Shown here: positions 54,600 through 64,000 of the stretch, in pieces
How positions within the stretch are numbered: position 1 is the stretch's first letter
How the letters are laid out: every line of letters begins with the position of its first letter
NCBI GenBank assembly: GCA_023213315.1
Contig: JAKCPI010013920.1
Location: forward strand, 1-64,000
Direction of reading: 5' to 3'
Length of the DNA: 64,000 bases
Source of the DNA: Euborellia annulipes
Taxonomy: Eukaryota; Arthropoda; Insecta; Dermaptera; Anisolabididae
The notes under the pieces: model-generated
What the model saw: only the letters and a program-made list of their open reading frames with translations
Told to the model about the DNA's origin: nothing
The model's database searches: none
Program-made: the position numbers and the translations under genes

Positions 54600-54775
54600 G
54601 CTAGCCCTCGGGCCTTGGTGTAGTGCTAGCGTGTTGGCCTTCTACGTATACCAAGGGTGACCCGGGGGGTCTGGTTCCTCAGGGTCATCTATCCAATATT
54701 CCTCCGTGCTTGGCATTGCTTCACTCTAACGATCTCGGTAGCTGTTGCTCTTCTGTTGCCAGGCTACGCGCCCCC
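54600..54775. repeat. Chimera of SINE-A head and 5S-like fragment
   Basis: GCCCTCGGGCCTTGGTGTAG and GTGTTGGCCTTCTACG are SINE-A head. From about 54670 it becomes GTCATCTATCCAATATTCC and GGCATTGCTTCACTCTAACG, the inverted 5S-like unit. It ends in GCCAGGCTACGCG, similar to a hAT terminus. Confidence 0.5.
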
Positions 54776-55528
54776 CTAAAAATAAAAAAACTATAAATAT
54801 TTGAGGTTAAAATTTTCAAAATATTTACATTTATTTATTTACTCAATAAAAAATATGAAATGGACAAGGGAATAAGAAAATTAAAAAAAAAAATTGATTT
54901 GTTTTGTAAAATATGTATAAAAAATATACTTATATAAAAACTCTTTTTTTAAAAAAGAACAAATTAAAATGATATCACTGTTATTAATTTTGTTTTATAT
55001 ATATATAAGTTTACTTATTTCTACGGTTCTAAATTAAAAGAAAATTACGGTATGAACTGATTCTAGGAGAATTGATAAAAAATTAGAATTGTTTGGCCAT
55101 TTTAAAAGGAAAATTATTGGTAAATATAATAAATATTACTTAAATTTGTTTTAAGTAATCAAATAAATGTTTTATTGAAATTTTACAATTCCCATGTGTT
55201 ATATTTTTTGTTGAGGTTAAATTTAATGTTTATATCAAAATATTTATTTTTTTTTATATTAAAAAAAATTTATTGTTAAAAAATAAAATAAATTTCCATA
55301 AACCCTTTATTTTGAAATATATTATAAAAAATTTAAGAAAATTGAAAAAATTCATATATTTTCTTAATTCTTTTTATATTTGATTAAATGGTTTTTCAAA
55401 TTTTCATTACAATAAAATAACAGTAATAAATTTTATGTTTATATAAACTGGAATTATTTTTTTTGGAAAGAGTTTAAATAAAATTTAAAAAAAAAGCCAA
55501 ACTTTTTGGATATTAAAAAGTATTAATG
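54776..55528. other. Extremely AT-rich intronic sequence
   Basis: Nothing recognised. Confidence 0.4.
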
Positions 55529-55723
55529 TTAAATTATTAAATGATTCCGATTGTTGTGTATTGTTGCGTGGCGTGCTTGGAGTATAGAACGAGAATGTAT
55601 AAACTTTCGACCGTGACTATACACAAAAAGCTTTCGCCTGGTTCTCTGGTCTCGGGTTGGAATGCGTGTAGCGGAGGCGCTTGTAGAGTTGCCTCCTCCT
55701 GCAAGGCCAGCAGCCATGCCAGG
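55529..55723 (+). other. Possible alternative noncoding first exon
   Basis: GC rises from about 55550, and the segment ends at CCAG/GTGAGC, a strong 5' splice site, 0.85 kb before the main exon. The ATG at 55717 would be out of frame with the SERTA frame, so the ATG at 56590 would be used and the protein would be 416 residues. No transcript evidence. Confidence 0.3.
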
Positions 55724-56240
55724 TGAGCTGTTGGGACCCTGGGGGCTCCAGGGGGGGACAGGTCCCTCGGCCCAAGGTTAGGTGCCACGTTGGCTTCACC
55801 ACTCACTCGGCCTCACCTCAACTCACCCGCTCTCTTCGCAAAACAAAAAGAAATCTTCCATCCACAAACAACCAACCACCAAAACCATCTTAGCTTTTGG
55901 CAACCTAACAGCGAACGCACCAGGGCAACCCTTTCAGGCTTTCAGGCCGTGCCACTTACCTAGTTTGGTGGTCCGCCGATCGCTGACTTTCTCCTCCTCC
56001 TCAGCATCCAAGACTTCCGTTTCCCTCGATACCTGATTAAGACTAAAGCCAACAACTACGACAACAATAACCCTTTAAAAACAAAAGGAATGTTGAAAAA
56101 AAGCCATGACGCGAAGGGAACATGATTCATCCAGGTTGCCGGGTTCGGGGTTCACCTGCTGGTGCCGTTGGCCCGGCGATCCTCACCTGCGCTCTTTGAA
56201 TAAATAGACGCCTGCTGGATAGGCAAGTGGCGTCTAATTT
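55724..56240. promoter_or_regulatory. GC-richer segment upstream of the main exon
   Basis: GC-rich compared with its flanks, including AGGTTGCCGGGTTCGGGG and TGCTGGTGCCG. It may hold regulatory sites for an internal promoter. The frames here overlap on both strands and give no known protein. Confidence 0.3.
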
Positions 56241-56550
56241 AATTCCTCCACTTCTTTTTGAAATAGTCTTTTTATAAGTCACTTTAAGACAAAGAATATA
56301 TAAAAATAATTTTCTTGATATTTTTTTTTAAATAAAACATTAATTTTCCGACACAGCAAATTAAATATTTACATATTGAAAAATTATTTATAAATAAAAA
56401 CACACTTGGTTTTTTATTTAACCCTTTCTCTTTTTGTATTATAAATTTAATTCTTTGCGACGTCAAAAAATATAGCCTCAACCTTATCATTGCAACATCT
56501 TTTTTTGTTATCAGTAATCTTATCAGTTAAGGCTCAAGAAATGTTCTTTT

Positions 56551-56577
56551 CTAACGCGGTTCATTTGTCTGTTGCAG
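56551..56577 (+). promoter_or_regulatory. 3' splice site of the main coding exon
   Basis: Branch-point-like CTAAC (56551-56555), a pyrimidine-rich TTCATTTGTCTGTTG and CAG ending at 56577. This is why the exon is started at 56578 and not at an upstream in-frame codon. Confidence 0.7.
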
Positions 56578-57840
56578 AATCCAGGTGCAATGATGGGCGT
56601 GCAGCCGAGTGGAGGCGTTCAGCACGGAAAGCGTAAATTGGAAGGAGACGAAGCTGCAGCGGCTCTCGCTGCCAGTAAGCTAGCTCGATGTGGCCCAGAT
56701 CCCGACGACGAGCTCGATGACGATTACGACGAGGATGAGGATGATGATGAGGACGACGATGATAAGGCAGGTCGTTACTTGCCCGCTGGTCGCGCCTTCC
56801 AATGTGCTCGATACCCGCAATCTCCAGGTTCTTCGGCAACAACCTACTTCGAGCCTTATGCTGCCTATCGGACGGGACCTCCTCCGCCGCCTCCTCCGCC
56901 TCCACCGCCTCCGCCTACCTCGCAAACGTCGCACCGATACTGGGCTGAGGCCGATTACTATAGTGACTCTTCTTCCTCGTCTCAGCAGACGATTCGTTGT
57001 GATGAAAATGGCAAGTCGTACCTCGACCTGGGTAGCTCTAGTGCGCGGTATACTCCCCCGCAACTTCCGCCGCCCCCAATTAGCCAAGGACTTAGTGAAG
57101 GCAAGTGCTGCGACGGTAGTCGGACAAGTTGGTGTCGCCAAGGGTGCTATCGGCAAAGGCGACTTGCCGTTTTAAATATTTCTATGTGTAAATTAGGACG
57201 TTATCGCCAATATCCTGACCCAAGTTTACATCGTTCGGTGTTAATTTGCAATACTCTTAGGTACATCGAGCGGGAAATGGAACAGGAAGGTTTCTTCTGC
57301 CATGGTGGATCTCCGCCAACACCAGCGGCGGCGGCGACGGCACCTGTTGTGCCCATCGCCGCCGCCGCTCCAGCACCTCCGCCTATGCATGCCGTGGCTT
57401 CGACAACAGCCTCCGAACCTGAACACGGCTATGCTTATACGGCACCTGTACACCAATATCCCACCTACGAGCACAGTTTGCGAGAGCTAACGCAGTCGGG
57501 CCGAGCTACACCATTCCCGACTACAACAGCAACCGCAATGGCTGTCTCGCCGTCCACCGATACCGACTCAGGGATGGGTGACGACGAAGCCGCACGGGGT
57601 ATCAACTGGGGTTCCGTGCTCAGCCTCTCTTCCCAGTCCGATCTCGATCCCCTTAATAATAACGAACTTTTGGGTGAAGTGGATTTGGCGCATGAACTCG
57701 ATGACTTATTACCATCGTGGAAACTAGCGCCAATGAGTGCAGACGATCTTCTTAAGACATCAGCATCAACACCATCAACAACAACAAATGAGAACAATGG
57801 TGAAGTGGACAATTTAATGCATGTATTAGTGGGAACATAG
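56578..57840 (+). CDS. tara: Taranis-like SERTA-domain transcriptional coregulator, main exon
   Basis: Encodes residues 7-426 of the proposed protein; from the internal ATG at 56590 it would be 416 residues. In order: GKRKLEGDE near residues 23-31, a basic patch with an RxL cyclin-type motif typical of the family N-terminus; an acidic run at about 49-68; poly-proline at about 107-120; the SERTA domain at about 198-241, with VLNISMCKLGRYRQYPD and SLHRSVLICNTLRYIEREM; Ala/Pro- and Thr-rich linker; an acidic hydrophobic segment at about 345-390 (WGSVLSLSS, LDDLLPSWKL) fitting a transactivation or PHD/bromodomain-binding region; and a C-terminal EVDNLMHVLVG, the family tail motif. By family knowledge it acts in the nucleus, linking cell-cycle and chromatin regulators; Drosophila taranis works with trithorax/Polycomb genes and in sleep and regeneration. 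The exon is far richer in GC than its flanks. Family call is firm; orthology to tara is likely. Confidence 0.88.
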   Translation, partial: NPGAMMGVQPSGGVQHGKRKLEGDEAAAALAASKLARCGPDPDDELDDDYDEDEDDDEDDDDKAGRYLPAGRAFQCARYPQSPGSSATTYFEPYAAYRTGPPPPPPPPPPPPPTSQTSHRYWAEADYYSDSSSSSQQTIRCDENGKSYLDLGSSSARYTPPQLPPPPISQGLSEGKCCDGSRTSWCRQGCYRQRRLAVLNISMCKLGRYRQYPDPSLHRSVLICNTLRYIEREMEQEGFFCHGGSPPTPAAAATAPVVPIAAAAPAPPPMHAVASTTASEPEHGYAYTAPVHQYPTYEHSLRELTQSGRATPFPTTTATAMAVSPSTDTDSGMGDDEAARGINWGSVLSLSSQSDLDPLNNNELLGEVDLAHELDDLLPSWKLAPMSADDLLKTSASTPSTTTNENNGEVDNLMHVLVGT

Positions 57841-58300
57841 CCCAGATTGGCCTCAACTCCCATTCCCAACCCCATTCCCGTTCCGAGCCTTCAATTCACC
57901 TCCTATCAACCTCATCCAGTGACTTATTCATCACAAAGAGCCCAAAATTATTTCATTGGCAATTTCTAAAAACAGTATTTTGTTGATCCAAACAAGACTG
58001 CTCAACGATTGCTCAAAGATAGAAACGATTAAGATGACGCTCTAGAGAATGTAGTCGCTTCTTTTTGCTTCTTCATCATCCAATCTCTCTTTCCTTTCTA
58101 GTGTAATTATTTCTCACTCAATGTATAAGCAGCATTTCTCAAATTGTAAAAAATATATATATATATATTTTTGGAAATGAACTAAAAAATAATTAAAAGT
58201 ATAATGTTGGTAGGCTTTAAAAAAAGCTCTATAAACTAAAAAAAAGAAAAAAGTTAATAAAAATTAAAAAAAAAAAATTTGAATAAAAAATGAAAAAATG
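57841..58300 (+). other. 3' UTR, proximal form
   Basis: Follows TAG at 57838-57840. The first 200 bp are still moderately GC-rich, then AT-rich. Proximal poly(A) signals lie at 58256 and 58282, with a T-rich stretch just after. Confidence 0.6.
58256..58287 (+). terminator. Proximal poly(A) signals (AATAAA x2)
   Basis: AATAAA at 58256-58261 and 58282-58287, followed by TCCATTTATTTTGTATATT. In AT-rich DNA the hexamer is common, so use is uncertain. Confidence 0.45.
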
Positions 58301-58428
58301 TCCATTTATTTTGTATATTATGCAAGAAGTCCTGATTACTATTGAGGAAATATTGATCTCATTTATTATAAATATTTTTCATTTTGTCTAAATACTTTTC
58401 TTACTATAATAGAATTTTTTTAGAAACG

Positions 58429-58475
58429 AGAAGGATATAGAGAGATCAAATTAGCTTTCTCTATATCCTTCTCCT
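58429..58475 (+). ncRNA. Strong hairpin in or just after the 3' UTR
   Basis: GAGAAGGATATAGAGA pairs with TCTCTATATCCTTCTC around a loop of about 12 nt. The 16-bp perfect stem stands out. It could be a regulatory stem-loop or a small RNA precursor; the stem is shorter than a usual microRNA precursor. Confidence 0.35.
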
Positions 58476-58499
58476 TACTTTTTCTTTGAGAAATATCAT

Positions 58500-58616
58500 C
58501 AGAACTGTTTATAAATGAATTAATAAAATAAAATTGTCATTTTTATTATATTTGATTACTAAAATTTTAAATGGGCATTATATATTAACGGAGTTTTTTA
58601 TTTATAAACAGTTCTT
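58500..58616 (+). repeat. Inverted 16-mers in 3' UTR-proximal DNA
   Basis: AGAACTGTTTATAAAT near 58501 and ATTTATAAACAGTTCT near 58600 pair across about 80 bp. Confidence 0.45.
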
Positions 58617-58708
58617 TTTTTTTTATTTTTATTTATAACACAGAAATATTAAAGACTGTCTCTGAGAATATTTTATACAAAATCTATTAGTGATAATGTC
58701 TATTGTTA

Positions 58709-58716
58709 TGTACATA
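58709..58716 (+). promoter_or_regulatory. Pumilio-type site TGTACATA
   Basis: Matches TGTANATA. Relevant only if the longer 3' UTR is used. Confidence 0.3.
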
Positions 58717-59507
58717 TTGTTACTAATAGAAATATTTCAGAAACGTAATAATAATACTCTGAATTTTATTTTGAAACCTCATAATCAGGGCAATACTGCG
58801 ACCACGGCCTCTCGGGGGCGTTTTTTTACTTGAACCCTCCGGAAAATATGTAAATAAAAAAATATATATATATTCTGGTTTTAGGTAACCGAGATTTGTA
58901 ATTATGATTTTGTTATTGCTCAGTTACCTGTTTACCTATTGTAAATAGAAATAAAAAAAAATATTGTAAAATATATTTAAATAAATGAAGATATATATTT
59001 TTTTTTAAAATATATATCTTCTAAATTTCTTTATATTTTTTTTATTTTGATGGTGAATGGGTGCAAGTCTAGTCGGCGTCGACAGAGGCCAAGAAATAAT
59101 GAGAATTTATTCAACGACAAACAAAAAAAAAAAAAACAGCTCAGAATGAAAAAAAAAATGTGAAGTGCTGATTTATTGTAGCTCAGGATACCATTATGAT
59201 TTTTCAAAGCTCTCAATTGTTTTTAATTCGTCTTTCATTTTGATTTTATGGAAAATGAATAAAAACATTGATACGGTGCTGTGATATACATGTATATTTT
59301 CTGTTGGTTATTATTATGATTTTTTTTTTTAAATAGTTAGGAAAAAAATTATATTTAACTCAAGTGATGATATTGCAATAATATAATATTAAAAGAAAAA
59401 AATTATATAAATATATATTAGTGTATCTTTAAAGGGCATTAGTGCTCTTTATTCTGGAAAAGTACTCTTGTTATATTTATCAAAAAAATAAATATAATTA
59501 TATATAT

Positions 59508-59655
59508 TCAGGGCAAAATTTGATATAATAATTGATTTTGAAAAATTGGATTTTTTATCCAAATCTGACATATCCTCACCGCCAGGGGTTTACAATTCAC
59601 TTGTTATTTGGACACCAACGTTATTTCTTATTTTTCATCAAATATAGCCCTGAAT
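59508..59655. mobile_element. Short inverted-end element
   Basis: ATTCAGGGC with AATTTGAT near 59507-59530 faces ATCAAATATAGCCCTGAAT near 59637-59655. About 148 bp, no coding. Target duplication unclear. Confidence 0.45.
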
Positions 59656-59781
59656 AAAAAAATAAAAAATCTCACTTGATTAAAAAAAAAAAAGAGGGTT
59701 TGTTCGAATTGATCGGTGTACAATCAAATTTACAACCGAAGAATATTTTAAAAGCAAGCGTTTTTTATATACTAATACTTA

Positions 59782-59789
59782 TGTATATA
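59782..59789 (+). promoter_or_regulatory. Pumilio-type site TGTATATA
   Basis: Matches TGTANATA, but TATA-rich DNA gives this often by chance. Confidence 0.2.
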
Positions 59790-60253
59790 TATAACAAATT
59801 TTTTTTCGGCAGCAATAAGAGAAAAAAAAATAAAATGAATCCCATTTAATGGTATCCTGGTACATGCCAAGCCAATGTCGTCATTTAACATTTTTATCTA
59901 AGGTTGTGCTCTAAATGTCTTATTTTTTTTACTTAAAGGAAAAAAAATTCGAACGAAAAAACCCCAGAGAATTTTAAAAAGCCAGAGAAAGAAAGAAAAA
60001 TATTGATATTGTTGGATTATTATTTATTAAAATAATTAAAAAAAAAAAAAACAAAATTTTAAAACAGAAAGAAGATTTAAGATTATGTAAAAATAAAAAT
60101 GGCATTAATGTACAATATTGTTCGAATATTTTCAAAGCCAAAGAACTCTATTTGAAATTAAAGTGGCGTTGAAAATAGTAAAAGAGACTCAAATGTGCTT
60201 TATTATTAAGTTATAAGTTATTAAATAGTTATTAATAGATACGAATACGTCCT

Positions 60254-60285
60254 TGTACATACCAAAACAAAAAATGAGCAATAAA
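60254..60285 (+). terminator. Pumilio-type site and distal poly(A) signal
   Basis: TGTACATA at 60254-60261, then AATAAA at 60280-60285 in GAGCAATAAACAATGG. If used, the 3' UTR would be about 2.4 kb. Confidence 0.3.
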
Positions 60286-60299
60286 CAATGGTTTAAAAA

Positions 60300-61160
60300 T
60301 ATAAAAAATTTTTTAAATTTCTTTTTACCATTTCAGAAAATCACGGACATTTACGGGAATTACAAGAACCACCAGAAGATTTATAACAATAAAGAAAAAA
60401 TACACTTAACGCTGATAATGAAAGTTTAAATAAATACATTTATGTTTAAGCTATACGCGTCCCGGATTTGTTTTATTTTTACCGTTTATTTATGTTTACC
60501 CGTTTAAGTTATTAAAATTAAAAGAAGAAAAGTAAAATGACTTGGACAAAGATTTTAACATTGGAAAATTAGTAGACTGACCATATTGTTTTGTGACAAA
60601 AACGGGACATTGTAATGTCAAAAACGGTACAGTGTTATAAAATGAAGAGTTGAGAATTAGAAGGGGTCTATGGACAATTTTTTTCTACAACATTTACGTC
60701 TTTAAGAAAAGTAAAATCATCTAAACATGTTAATTCCACAAACAACTATTCTATAAGGACAAAACCGATACAAAAATTTATCGAATTTCAAAAAGGAGAA
60801 ATTAATTTTATGGATCTTACAAGAAATAAATAAGACGCAGTTAAGCCTAAAAACGGGACAAAATTAACTTTTTTATTAAAACGACGGTACGGCCGAAAAA
60901 TATTTAAAAATAAGAGAAAGTAAAAAAATAGGCTACGTATGGTCATCCTAAAAATTACTGAGATATGGTGTGAGATAAAAAAATAATACAAGTCTAAATT
61001 AATGTATTTATTCATTTAATAAAATCATTTGGAAAAATATTAAATTAAAAATAATTATAGTCACTCTGGATTTCACGACTTTTTAGATGTATATATATTT
61101 ATACTTTTCCAAGCCCAAATACAAAACGAAGGATTTTAACGTGAAGCTGGAAAATCTTGA
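60300..61160. other. AT-rich flank, nothing recognised
   Basis: An isolated F1-type AAGAGAAAGTAAAAAAATAGG is near 60911. No gene. Confidence 0.4.
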
Positions 61161-61164
61161 TTCT

Positions 61165-61440
61165 ACGCTCAAGGGCGGATAAAGGGGGGGGGGAAGGGGG
61201 TAATTACCCCCCCCCCCCAGATTTGAAAAAATACCTTTTTTTCGAAAAAAATTTATTTTTAATGTAAAATTTTAAAAATTAATACTTAAAAATTTGATTT
61301 GTATTTATATTCTGGCCAACAAGTACAGAATGCGCCTTTAAATTACCGAAATTAAGAAAAAATTGTGTGCTGTGCGACGAGTCACCCCCCCCCCCCCCCC
61401 CCGAGAAACACCTCTGGCTCCTCCCTTGTCTACGCTACTC
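61165..61440 (+). repeat. R3 repeat, uninterrupted copy
   Basis: AAGGGCGGATAAAGG, GGTAATTACC with C runs, AATACTTAAAAATTTGATTTG, AAATTGTGTGCTGTGCGACG, then a second C run and GAAACACCTCTGGCTCC. It shows the empty site for the SINE at 48120. Confidence 0.7.
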
Positions 61441-62285
61441 AAAATAAATAAATTAAATATATTATTTAGAAAAGTTTATAAATTCTTTAAACAAATGAAA
61501 GGATTTTTTAATTTCTAGCGCGTCTAGTGACTTATTATTCGCTAGGGATTTTCTTTTATATTATGTCACCACATGTTCCCTGAGATTTAACCTTCAAAAT
61601 TTGACATTTTCCATTTTTACTGTCAATTTTTTTTTAAATTCGGATGATATTTTCTTATAGAATAACAACTTCAATTAATTAAAAATGCTTGATAAACTAA
61701 CAAAAATTTTTTCTTATTGGTATTTACAATACGAACTGATAACTTGTCTCTACGTTTTTGAACCATGGGAAAGAAAATTAATTAGTAAGTATTCACAAGT
61801 ATCACCGTCAATAAATAATAATAAATTTGAATATTAATATATTAAAAAAATCTTTTCAGATAGTATGGTCTTTTTTATTGTAGCATTAATGTGCTATTCG
61901 TCTTATACTTATCTTCCGCATTATACATTGTCTTTGTATGATTATTTAAATAATATTAGTACTCAGGATAAATTAGATCTGAGTTACAAACATACATAGT
62001 AAATCGTATAACTAACTCTTCCCCTTTCTTAACCAAATTAATTGGGATAATTGCCTTATTTGTGAATACAATAACAATTAAGATCTGTACTTAAATATTT
62101 TATATAATCTTTGTTTAATTGTTAATAAAAAAAATTAATATTTGATGCAAAAATATTTAATCACCTTATACAAATGTTTCCTTATAAACAAAAATATTAA
62201 AAACAAATATAGATCCAATATTCTAAAGTATAGTGTAAACTGTATTTATATTTATATATTATATATACATCATACAGTATATATA
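61441..62285. other. AT-rich flank, nothing recognised
   Basis: No gene or repeat that I can support. Confidence 0.4.
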
Positions 62286-62390
62286 TAAGGATATTCAAAA
62301 GGAGAGCCGAAACGTCGAGTAAATCTCAACATCCAAAGTGAGTTAACTCGAGAAAAACATATATATATATATATGTTTCTGTGATATGTG
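62286..62390 (+). repeat. Hammerhead-like trace
   Basis: GAGAGCCGAAACGTCGAG at about 62302 has the catalytic strand, but no CTGANGA is found upstream. A TA microsatellite follows. Confidence 0.3.
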
Positions 62391-63280
62391 ATTTGGGCCT
62401 TCTCTTGTGGAGGTCGTGCTTCTCATAAGATTCATGAGCTGGGCTTTTCAACTTCGCCACAACACTGTGCAGATTACCACCTCACTATACTCAAAAAGCC
62501 AATCTGGATTTCACGAAAAGTATTAACTTTTTTGAATAATAGTGATGTTCTATTTTATATAAATGTAGAAAATCATTTACTCTCCCACAAACAAATGCTT
62601 AGTGATCCATGGTTTTTAGCGTTTAGATTCTGCGAAGAGGGAAAATATTGATTCTAGTTCTACTCAAAATTAATTACAAGCACCGAGTGAAATATTTAAT
62701 TGACAACGAATTATCCAGGAGACCTCTCTTCTCATCATCGATATATATATGTATCAGATTTTGCTACAGGCCGGCTTACTTCTCCTTTGAATTGGATGTA
62801 TAATTATTAAACTCGACTTCGAATGAAGGGTCAAAGGAAAGGTAAGAAGAAGATCCCTTTAATATTCCCTTCACTTCAACTTGGATAAAAATATTCTATA
62901 CTTCTTAAACTGAGACTGCCAGTCTTATTATAAAACCCTGTTCTCCTTCTATTTATCATTGACAGAGATTTATCTAGAGTGAAAAATACTTGACTTGGTA
63001 TAATATTTTTTAAGATAAAGGGTATTCTCGGGAAGTGACAAAACTTTGTCCAACCCCTCTGCTCTTCGTTACTCCGTTGAAGGGGGTTGCTATATTGGCT
63101 ACATTATTGTACTGACGGCTACCGGGGGACGTTCCACAGGCTCATTCATCGGACTCAGAAGGAAGAGTTAGGAGGGAGGGTGTTAGATATTAAATTATCT
63201 TCTTAGAATAGAAAGATTTATCATTATTCTAGAAATTAACTTAAAAAAATAAAGAAATTAATTCAATTCAGGTAGAGTAG
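62391..63280. other. Flank with an unassigned 87-codon frame
   Basis: The + frame at 62388-62651 shows no domain that I recognise and no splice or promoter context; probably chance. A slightly GC-richer patch is at 63040-63180. Confidence 0.35.
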
Positions 63281-63284
63281 TTTT

Positions 63285-63415
63285 TTTTTAAATTCATTTA
63301 AGGTCATTTACACCCCGTCTCTTTTATTTCTATTGGATTAGTAGGCAAGAGACCAGGGAACAAAGAGACGAACCCTTGACCACAAGCAAAAGAACGTAGC
63401 GTAGTTATAATTAAT
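63285..63415 (-). repeat. SINE-B copy, diverged
   Basis: Complement has GTGGTCAAGGGTTCGTCTC (B-box region), GGTCTCTTGCCTACTAATCC and AAATGACCTTAAATGAATTT (tail). Confidence 0.5.
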
Positions 63416-63536
63416 TCTATTCTATATAATTATATATTTTTCTCCAAATTTTTTCTTTAATATAGACTAATGACAATTTTAATTTCCTACATTTAATTAT
63501 AAAATATTTTATTTAAATATTAAAAATTAAATTCAA

Positions 63537-63714
63537 CAAGTAATTGAACCACCTTTAAATTAAAAGTTTTTGAATTGGGCGGTCGATGAGATTAATCTTC
63601 TTTTAATATTATTTAAATAGTAAAATAAATTAATATTTAATATTTATTTACAATTTATAGAAACTTTTTGATTTTTTTTTTTTTTTTTGTGTTTTTCATC
63701 AAGTAATTGAACCA
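63537..63714. repeat. 15-bp direct repeat flanking a 148-bp insert
   Basis: CAAGTAATTGAACCA occurs at 63537-63551 and 63700-63714. The insert is AT-rich with a T run near its right end. It could be a retroposed sequence with target duplication, but no family is recognised. Confidence 0.35.
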
Positions 63715-64000
63715 ACTTTTTTATGAGAACTCGCCTGCTCGCCTCTGACAGCCTCTGACTTGCTGCCATCACATGCTTGTTATTTGTCAAGAGCATTTTT
63801 CAATTATCTCAATATTAAAAGGTATTTATTATTTATTTTGCATTTCTTTCATTTTTTTGTGCTACTAATTTAATTTGTAAATTAAAATTCATATCAAGTT
63901 GCCACTAAAAATATAGAAATTATCGTTTAATGTCATTTGCTCTTCATAGGTTATATTTCTATTTTATTTTCAATTTTATTTCATATTTTTGCCTTTTTAA
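63715..64000. other. AT-rich sequence, nothing recognised
   Basis: No gene or repeat that I can support up to the window end. Confidence 0.4.

Larger units (their letters stand above)
37736..56577 (+). other. Proposed intron 1 of the taranis-like gene, 18.8 kb
   Basis: Starts GTAAAA and ends TTTGTCTGTTGCAG. A branch-point-like CTAAC at 56551-56555 lies 22 bp before the acceptor. The interior holds repeats listed separately and several unique GC-richer islands that could be enhancers. Confidence 0.5.

Noticed and set aside
56572..56577. Extending the SERTA frame five-prime through TTG CAG
   Set aside because: These bases are the end of a consensus 3' splice site with branch point and pyrimidine tract; TTG initiation is not expected in an animal gene.
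56680..57156. Arginine- and threonine-rich frames overlapping the SERTA exon on both strands
   Set aside because: Shadows of a GC-rich exon. Only the SERTA frame has recognisable motifs.
1..64000. CRISPR array or prokaryotic defence system
   Set aside because: No regularly spaced direct repeats with unique spacers and no prokaryotic genes. The only regular array is the 60-bp minisatellite without spacers.

Overview
This window is AT-rich, gene-poor nuclear DNA from an animal, most likely an arthropod. The class cannot be fixed from sequence alone. Three things point that way: one intron-containing gene of the SERTA/taranis family, dense short non-autonomous transposons, and many copies of a small hammerhead-like RNA motif of the kind known from Penelope-like retroelements. 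I see no bacterial-style operons. Nearly every short ORF falls inside a repeat or is a chance reading frame.

The only gene I can call firmly is the taranis-like SERTA-domain gene on the + strand. Its large coding exon is 56578-57840. The reading frame is open through the 3' splice site, so the first codons should lie in another exon. A good candidate is 37718-37735 in a CpG-rich, promoter-like block: six codons ending at a consensus 5' splice site in the matching phase. This gives a 426-residue protein and an 18.8 kb first intron. The 37.2-39.35 kb block holds a perfect NRF1-type palindrome and an RFX-type X-box. An alternative noncoding first exon may end at 55723. The 3' UTR has proximal and distal poly(A) signals, a strong hairpin and three Pumilio-type sites.

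Layout: 1-37 kb is repeat-dominated, with one isolated CpG cluster at 3.1-3.4 kb. 37.2-39.4 kb is the promoter block. 39.4-56.5 kb is the putative intron, holding repeats and a few GC-richer unique islands. 56.5-60.3 kb is the main exon and 3' UTR. 60.3-64 kb is AT-rich flank with repeats.

Repeat families recognised here: F1, a non-autonomous element of about 0.7 kb with a hairpin at each end, about 20 copies or pieces. F2, a relative of F1 forming an 0.88 kb foldback. SINE-A and SINE-B, both tRNA-derived. A 5S rRNA-like SINE family, one copy of which has a perfect 16-bp target duplication and an unoccupied paralogous site in the same window. hAT-type MITEs, one of which carries a 60-bp minisatellite and a nested foldback. 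A Tc1/mariner-type MITE. A 1.9 kb palindrome. Repeats R2 and R3. Inverted-repeat elements carrying hammerhead-like cores, often in head-to-head pairs.

The observation most worth following is that hammerhead-like set: at least eight good cores with variable but compensated stem II and an invariant, self-complementary ACGU in place of stem III.
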